Both the position numbers and the translations under genes were made by a program. A stretch of 64,000 nucleotides of DNA from Aromatoleum toluvorans (GTDB taxonomy: Bacteria; Pseudomonadota; Gammaproteobacteria; Burkholderiales; Rhodocyclaceae). The notes below the pieces were generated by a model. The model saw nothing but the letters and a program-made list of their open reading frames with translations, ran no database searches and was not told the origin of the DNA. The stretch covers positions 62,001-126,000 of the forward strand of contig NZ_WTVN01000007.1 in the NCBI RefSeq assembly GCF_012910905.1, in the 5' to 3' direction. Within the stretch, counting starts at the first letter, position 1; every line of letters starts with the position of its first letter. This document shows positions 59,671 through 64,000 of the stretch, one piece after another.

Positions 59671-60663
59671 TCAGAGCTTCGCTTCACGCGCGAGGAGAGC
59701 CTCGATCGTCACACCGATTTCCGGCTCGCCACCAAACACGGTACCGAGCTTCTTCTTGTTGACGTGCTCCAGCGCAACCTCGTACGACTTGGCAGGCAGC
59801 GGCACGTACTTCACTTCAGTCGCCAACTTGCTCGCGTTCTTCAGATAGAAGGTGACGAAGTCACGCACCTCGGCCTTTTCGAGGGACTTTTCCGCGACGT
59901 AGATAAAGATCGGGCGCGACAGCGGATTATACGAGCCATCAAGAACGGCCGCAGGACCAGGCTCCACGGGCTTACCTTCCTTGTTCACGATCGGCACGGC
60001 CTTCAGCTTGCCCTTGTTTTCCGCGTAATACGCGTAGCCGAAGTAACCGACGGCGTTGACGTCGCGCGAAACGCCCTGCACCAGCACGTTATCGTCTTCC
60101 GAGGCCGTGTAGTCGCCGCGCGACGCCTTGGCCTTGCCGACCACGGCCTCAGTGAAGTAGTCGAACGTACCCGAGTCCGAACCTGCACCGAAGAGCTTGA
60201 GCGGCGCATCGGGGAAGGACGCGTCAACCTGCTTCCACGTGGTGACCTTACCCTGCGCGTCGGGCTCCCACATCTTCTTCAGCTGCTCGACCGACAGTTG
60301 CTTGATGAAGGCGTTCTTCGGATTCGCGACAACGGTGAGGGCGTCGAAAGCGACCGGCAGCTCGATGTACTTGATCCCAGCCTGTGCGCAGGCGTCCATC
60401 TCCTTCTTCAGAATGGGACGCGAGGCATCAGCAACGTCGATTTCACCGCGGCAGAACTTCTTGAAGCCACCACCGGTTCCGGAAATGCCGACCGTCACCT
60501 TCACTTCGCCCTTCTTCGACTTCTGGAAGTCTTCAGCAACCGCCTCGGTAACCGGAAACACCGTGCTCGAACCGTCGATCTTGACCGTAGACTGCGCATG
60601 CGCGGCCTGCGCACCCAGAACGAGGACGGCGGCCGCAAAGGCGGTCTGCTTGAAACCCGACAT
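59671..60663 (-). CDS. pstS: Phosphate-binding periplasmic protein PstS
   Basis: 330 residues. Signal peptide of about 25 residues ending AHA. Phosphate-binding loops DGSSTVFPVTEA, GTGGGFKKFCRGEIDVADASRP and GAGSDSGTFDYF. It is of the longer PstS type with GYFGYAYYAENKGKLKAV. Captures phosphate in the periplasm for PstCAB. A Pho box lies about 110 bases upstream. Confidence 0.93.
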   Translation of the reverse strand: MSGFKQTAFAAAVLVLGAQAAHAQSTVKIDGSSTVFPVTEAVAEDFQKSKKGEVKVTVGISGTGGGFKKFCRGEIDVADASRPILKKEMDACAQAGIKYIELPVAFDALTVVANPKNAFIKQLSVEQLKKMWEPDAQGKVTTWKQVDASFPDAPLKLFGAGSDSGTFDYFTEAVVGKAKASRGDYTASEDDNVLVQGVSRDVNAVGYFGYAYYAENKGKLKAVPIVNKEGKPVEPGPAAVLDGSYNPLSRPIFIYVAEKSLEKAEVRDFVTFYLKNASKLATEVKYVPLPAKSYEVALEHVNKKKLGTVFGGEPEIGVTIEALLAREAKL

Positions 60664-60752
60664 AGTGAATCTCCAATAAGTGAACTCTGCCAACTTCCAA
60701 ACCGAATACACTTGCAGGGCTTTGCCATCCGGCAAGTGCATTCCAGAAACTT

Positions 60753-60791
60753 CTATTACTTTAGTTTCACCACGTTTCAGGAATGTGACAG
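60753..60791 (-). promoter_or_regulatory. Pho box and -10 of pstS
   Basis: On the minus strand CTGTCAC-ATTC-CTGAAAC (60774-60791) matches the PhoB direct-repeat box, with a weaker third unit TGAAACT at the same 11-base period. TAATAG (60753-60758) then sits where the -10 box is expected. Confidence 0.65.
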
Positions 60792-60805
60792 TTCATAATC
60801 CGAGA

Positions 60806-62167
60806 TTAACAATACCCCGCAGTCGCGCGCTCGATGCACTCGGCGATTTCCCGTGCGAAGCGTTCGACCTCCTCACCGTCCTGCCCTTCAACCATCACAC
60901 GAAGCAGCGGTTCGGTGCCGGACGGTCGCAGCAGGACGCGTCCCCGGCTGCCGAGCCGAGCCTCGACATCCTTGCAGGTCGATGCGATCCCCTGATGCGA
61001 CTGCCACTGGAAGCCGGCCGGAAGCTTCACGTTGATCAGTCTTTGCGGATAGAAGACGAGGTCCGCACAGGCCTCCGCGAGGGTCTTGCGCGCCTCCTTC
61101 AATGCCGCAAGGACCTGCAGGGCAGAAATGATGCCGTCGCCCGTGGTGTGCCGGTCGAGGCAAAGAATGTGGCCGGAGTTTTCGCCGCCGAGCTTCCAGC
61201 CCCGCTCCTGCAGCAATTCGAGCACATAACGATCGCCCACCTTTGCCCGCGCGAACGGAACGCCCAGACGGCCGACTGCGTGTTCGAACCCGAGGTTGCT
61301 CATCAGGGTGCCCACCACGCCCTCGAGACGTCCCTGCCGCCGGAGCGCGGAGGCGATGACGTACAGGAGCTTGTCACCATCATAGATCTCGCCCCGCGCA
61401 TCGACCATCATCACGCGGTCGCCGTCGCCATCAAGGGCTATGCCGAGATCGGCATTGTTTGCGAGCACCGCCTCGCGCAGCGTTTCCGGCGAGGTGGCGC
61501 CACAGCGTTCGTTGATGTTGAGTCCGTTCGGCTCGACGCCGATCGAAATGACTTCCGCCCCCAGCTCGTGGAAGACGCTCGGCGCGATGTGATATGCCGC
61601 GCCATTCGCACAGTCGAGAACAAGCTTCAGCTCGCGCAGGTCGAGCTCGTTCGGGAAGGTGCTCTTGCAGAACTCGATGTAGCGACCTCGCGCGTCATCG
61701 ATGCGGCGCGCCTTCCCGAGCCTGCCGGACTCGGCACAGCCCATCGGCTGATCCAGGCGCGCTTCGATCTCGCTCTCCACCGCATCGGGCAACTTGCTCC
61801 CGTCAGCGGAAAAAAACTTGATCCCGTTGTCGTAATACGGATTGTGCGACGCGGAGATCACCACACCGGCCTGCAATCGCAGGGCGCGCGTGAGATAGGC
61901 AACCGCCGGCGTCGGGACCGGCCCGGCGAGCAGGACATCGACCCCCGCGGCAGCGAAGCCAGCCTCAAGAGCCGCCTCAAGCATGTAACCCGAGATCCGC
62001 GTGTCCTTGCCGATCAGCACAGCCGGCCGCTCGCCGCGCGGCAGATGTTCGCGACCGACCAGCGTCACACCCGCCGAGTAGCCCAGCCGCATCACAAAAT
62101 CGGGCGTAATGACCGACTCACCTACCCTGCCCCGCACTCCGTCGGTACCGAAATACTTGCGCGCCAT
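60806..62167 (-). CDS. glmM: Phosphoglucosamine mutase
   Basis: 453 residues. Active-site phosphoserine loop [17 protein letters not shown], metal loop [12 protein letters not shown], sugar loop GGENSGHI, phosphate loop [12 protein letters not shown]. Makes glucosamine-1-phosphate for peptidoglycan and LPS. ATG 62167 gives the family start [13 protein letters not shown]. It lies downstream of folP and ftsH as in enterobacteria. Confidence 0.95.
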   Translation of the reverse strand: MARKYFGTDGVRGRVGESVITPDFVMRLGYSAGVTLVGREHLPRGERPAVLIGKDTRISGYMLEAALEAGFAAAGVDVLLAGPVPTPAVAYLTRALRLQAGVVISASHNPYYDNGIKFFSADGSKLPDAVESEIEARLDQPMGCAESGRLGKARRIDDARGRYIEFCKSTFPNELDLRELKLVLDCANGAAYHIAPSVFHELGAEVISIGVEPNGLNINERCGATSPETLREAVLANNADLGIALDGDGDRVMMVDARGEIYDGDKLLYVIASALRRQGRLEGVVGTLMSNLGFEHAVGRLGVPFARAKVGDRYVLELLQERGWKLGGENSGHILCLDRHTTGDGIISALQVLAALKEARKTLAEACADLVFYPQRLINVKLPAGFQWQSHQGIASTCKDVEARLGSRGRVLLRPSGTEPLLRVMVEGQDGEEVERFAREIAECIERATAGYC

Positions 62168-62231
62168 CGCGTGTTCCAACTGCGAAAAGCGCTAATTATC
62201 GCACCTCCGGCGGGGCAACCATAGCCTTCGA

Positions 62232-63065
62232 TCAGGGAGTCCCGAACTGAACCGCCTCCCACACGGTCAGTGCATCCCGCGTCTGCGCCACATCATGCAC
62301 ACGAACGATTCGTGCACCACGCTCGACGGCGATCAGCGCACCCGCGATGCTCGCAGGGACACGATCCGCGACAGCACGGCCTGTAACGGCACCCAGTACC
62401 GATTTCCGCGACACGCCGATCAGCACAGGGAAGCCCGTGGCGAGGAATCGATCAAGGGCGCGCATCAACGCAAGGTTATGCTCAACCGTCTTTCCGAACC
62501 CGAAGCCGGGGTCCAGAAGGATGCGCTCCCTTGCAACTCCAAGGGCCCTAAGTGCGCCGACCTGGTGATCGAGAAAATCGAGCACCTCGCCCACCACGTC
62601 GTCGTAATGGGGAGCGGCCTGCATGCTGCGGGGTTCGCCCTGCATGTGCATGACGCACAAAGCCGCATCCGAGTCCGCCACGGCCTCCATCGCCCCCGGT
62701 GCGCGGAATCCGTTGATGTCGTTGATCAGCGTTGCGCCTGCCGCCAGCGATGCACGCATGACCGCGGGCTTCACGGTATCGACGGAAACCGGGACCGGCC
62801 AGTCCGCGAGACGCTCGACGAGGGGAACCACGCGATCGAGCTCCTCCTGCTCCGGGACCGATTCCGAGCCGGGACGGGTCGACTCCCCGCCGATGTCGAG
62901 AATGTGGGCACCCGCAGCAACCGCTGCCTCGCAGCGCCGCATGGCGGCGTCGAGGTCGTGGCCGAGGCCATCGCCGCTGAACGAGTCGGGCGTGGTATTG
63001 ATGATCGCCATGATGCGCGGACGTTCGAGATCGATGTCGAATCGGCCACACTTGAGAACCGCCAT
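62232..63065 (-). CDS. folP: Dihydropteroate synthase
   Basis: 277 residues, TIM barrel. Signatures AIINTTPDSFSGDG and GGESTRPGSESV, then DPGFGFGKTVEHN and GVSRKSVLG. Joins p-aminobenzoate to the pterin in folate synthesis; sulfonamide target. A hairpin separates it from ftsH. Confidence 0.95.
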   Translation of the reverse strand: MAVLKCGRFDIDLERPRIMAIINTTPDSFSGDGLGHDLDAAMRRCEAAVAAGAHILDIGGESTRPGSESVPEQEELDRVVPLVERLADWPVPVSVDTVKPAVMRASLAAGATLINDINGFRAPGAMEAVADSDAALCVMHMQGEPRSMQAAPHYDDVVGEVLDFLDHQVGALRALGVARERILLDPGFGFGKTVEHNLALMRALDRFLATGFPVLIGVSRKSVLGAVTGRAVADRVPASIAGALIAVERGARIVRVHDVAQTRDALTVWEAVQFGTP

Positions 63066-63080
63066 TTCTTCCTCCGGAAA

Positions 63081-63107
63081 TAAAATCGGGCCGACTCTCG
63101 TCGGCCC
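63081..63107 (-). terminator. Terminator or attenuator between ftsH and folP
   Basis: On the minus strand GGGCCGAC-GAGA-GTCGGCCC is followed by GATTTTATTT. It lies about 30 bases past the ftsH stop, so it probably limits read-through into folP-glmM. Confidence 0.65.
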
Positions 63108-63137
63108 AATTCAACTCAATTCACAAGACTGATCGGA

Positions 63138-64000
63138 TCACGCAGCGGGAGCGGCCGCAGTCGGCGCAGCTCCGGGAGCATCATCGTCGCGTGGACGTCG
63201 GGGAGCCTGCGACGTGGGCTTGGGAGCACGGGGCGTCCGGCTGGCCATGATGTCGTCGATCTGGTCGGCGTCGAGGGTCTCCCACTCGAGAAGCGCCTTG
63301 GTCATTGCCTCGATCTTGACGCTGTTTTCCTCGATCAGGCGACGCGCGAGCGCATACTGCTGATCGATGATGCGGCGAATCTCGGCGTCCACCTTCTGCA
63401 TCGTCGCTTCCGAAACATTGCGGTGGGTAGTGACCTGGCGCCCGAGGAAGATCTCGCCTTCCTCCTCGCCGTATACCATCGGGCCGAGATTGTCCGACAT
63501 GCCCCACTGCGTCACCATCCGGCGGGCGAGATCGGTTGCACGCTGGAAGTCGTTCGAAGCGCCCGTGGTCATCTGCTTCATGAAAATTTCTTCGCAGATC
63601 CGGCCGCCGAACAAGACGGCAATCGTCTGCAGCAGGCGCTCGCGGTCCTGGCTGTAGCGATCCGACTCCGGCAACTGCATCGTCACACCCAAGGCCCGGC
63701 CACGCGGGATGATCGTGACCTTGTGCACCGGATCGGTCTTGTCGAGCAGCTTGGCAACCACCGCATGGCCCGACTCATGGTACGCCGTGTTACGGCGCTC
63801 CTCTTCCGGCATGACCATGGAGCGGCGCTCGGAGCCCATCATGATCTTGTCCTTGGCACGCTCGAAGTCATCCATGTCGACAAGGCGCTTGTTACCGCGC
63901 GCAGCGAAAAGGGCGGCCTCATTGACGAGGTTCGCGAGGTCCGCACCCGAAAAACCGGGGGTTCCACGCGCCAGCACCACGGGCTCGACGTCCGGAGCGA
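63138..64000 (-). CDS. ftsH: FtsH membrane protease, C-terminal part (runs off the window)
   Basis: The C-terminal 287 residues are present; the N-terminal membrane and AAA core lie beyond 64000. The visible part starts in the AAA lid (RGTPGFSGADLANLVNEAALFAAR). The zinc protease motif HESGHAVV and the third ligand region follow (LFGGRICEEIFM...GASNDFQRAT). The C-terminal tail is Pro/Ala-rich. Degrades misfolded membrane proteins and regulatory substrates. Confidence 0.95.
   Translation of the reverse strand, partial: APDVEPVVLARGTPGFSGADLANLVNEAALFAARGNKRLVDMDDFERAKDKIMMGSERRSMVMPEEERRNTAYHESGHAVVAKLLDKTDPVHKVTIIPRGRALGVTMQLPESDRYSQDRERLLQTIAVLFGGRICEEIFMKQMTTGASNDFQRATDLARRMVTQWGMSDNLGPMVYGEEEGEIFLGRQVTTHRNVSEATMQKVDAEIRRIIDQQYALARRLIEENSVKIEAMTKALLEWETLDADQIDDIMASRTPRAPKPTSQAPRRPRDDDAPGAAPTAAAPAA

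Overview
The window reads as a chromosomal segment of a GC-rich betaproteobacterium, most likely a facultatively anaerobic, denitrifying member of the Rhodocyclales (Azoarcus / Aromatoleum / Thauera type). The signs are the order tpiA-secG-tRNA-Leu-nuoA-N, the order ftsH-folP-glmM-pstSCAB, a class II (B12-dependent) ribonucleotide reductase and an NAD-linked NiFe hydrogenase. Assignment is by protein similarity recalled from memory; no search was run.

Layout. 1-4.5 kb: a lone FliD-C-like protein, then a divergent LysR regulator / aspartase pair. This pair is flanked by two tandem pairs of a repeated small-RNA-like gene: four copies, all on + strand, each with a sigma70-like promoter, a CU-rich anti-Shine-Dalgarno stretch and a strong terminator. 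4.5-22.4 kb: one long minus-strand gene train for a quinohemoprotein amine dehydrogenase (QHNDH). In transcription order it is DUF1329, DUF1302, RND/MMPL exporter, YCF48-like protein, TerB-like protein, aldehyde dehydrogenase, qhpA, qhpD, qhpC, qhpB, qhpF, qhpE and finally two U32-family genes that look like UbiV and UbiU. A divergent AraC-type regulator (qhpR-like) sits at its head (22.7 kb). 23.7-31.7 kb: chemotaxis receptor, GlcG/HbpS-like protein, two HDOD proteins, DUF465 protein, O-acetylhomoserine sulfhydrylase, alpha/beta hydrolase, DUF2189 membrane protein. 31.7-36.7 kb: hoxFUYHW. 37-40 kb: nrdJ. 40.1-55.3 kb: NUDIX hydrolase and complete nuoA-N (complex I). 55.3-64 kb: tRNA-Leu(GAG), secG, tpiA, pstBACS with a Pho box, glmM, folP and the 3' part of ftsH.

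How the genes work together. QHNDH oxidises primary amines in the periplasm. QhpC is the small subunit carrying the cysteine tryptophylquinone (CTQ) cofactor; QhpD makes its thioether crosslinks, QhpE trims its leader, QhpF exports it, and QhpA/QhpB assemble with it. The aldehyde product goes to the aldehyde dehydrogenase. The DUF1329/DUF1302/RND/YCF48 set upstream is an envelope transport-type module that probably handles a hydrophobic substrate.

Most interesting point: the flavin monooxygenase QhpG, known to hydroxylate the CTQ tryptophan with O2, is not visible here. In its place the operon ends with a UbiV-like and a UbiU-like gene that keep their iron-sulfur cysteines. UbiU/UbiV are the O2-independent hydroxylase pair of anaerobic ubiquinone synthesis. 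I propose that this pair performs O2-independent CTQ hydroxylation, so that amine dehydrogenase can mature during denitrification. The second undescribed-looking system is the four-copy anti-SD small RNA family.
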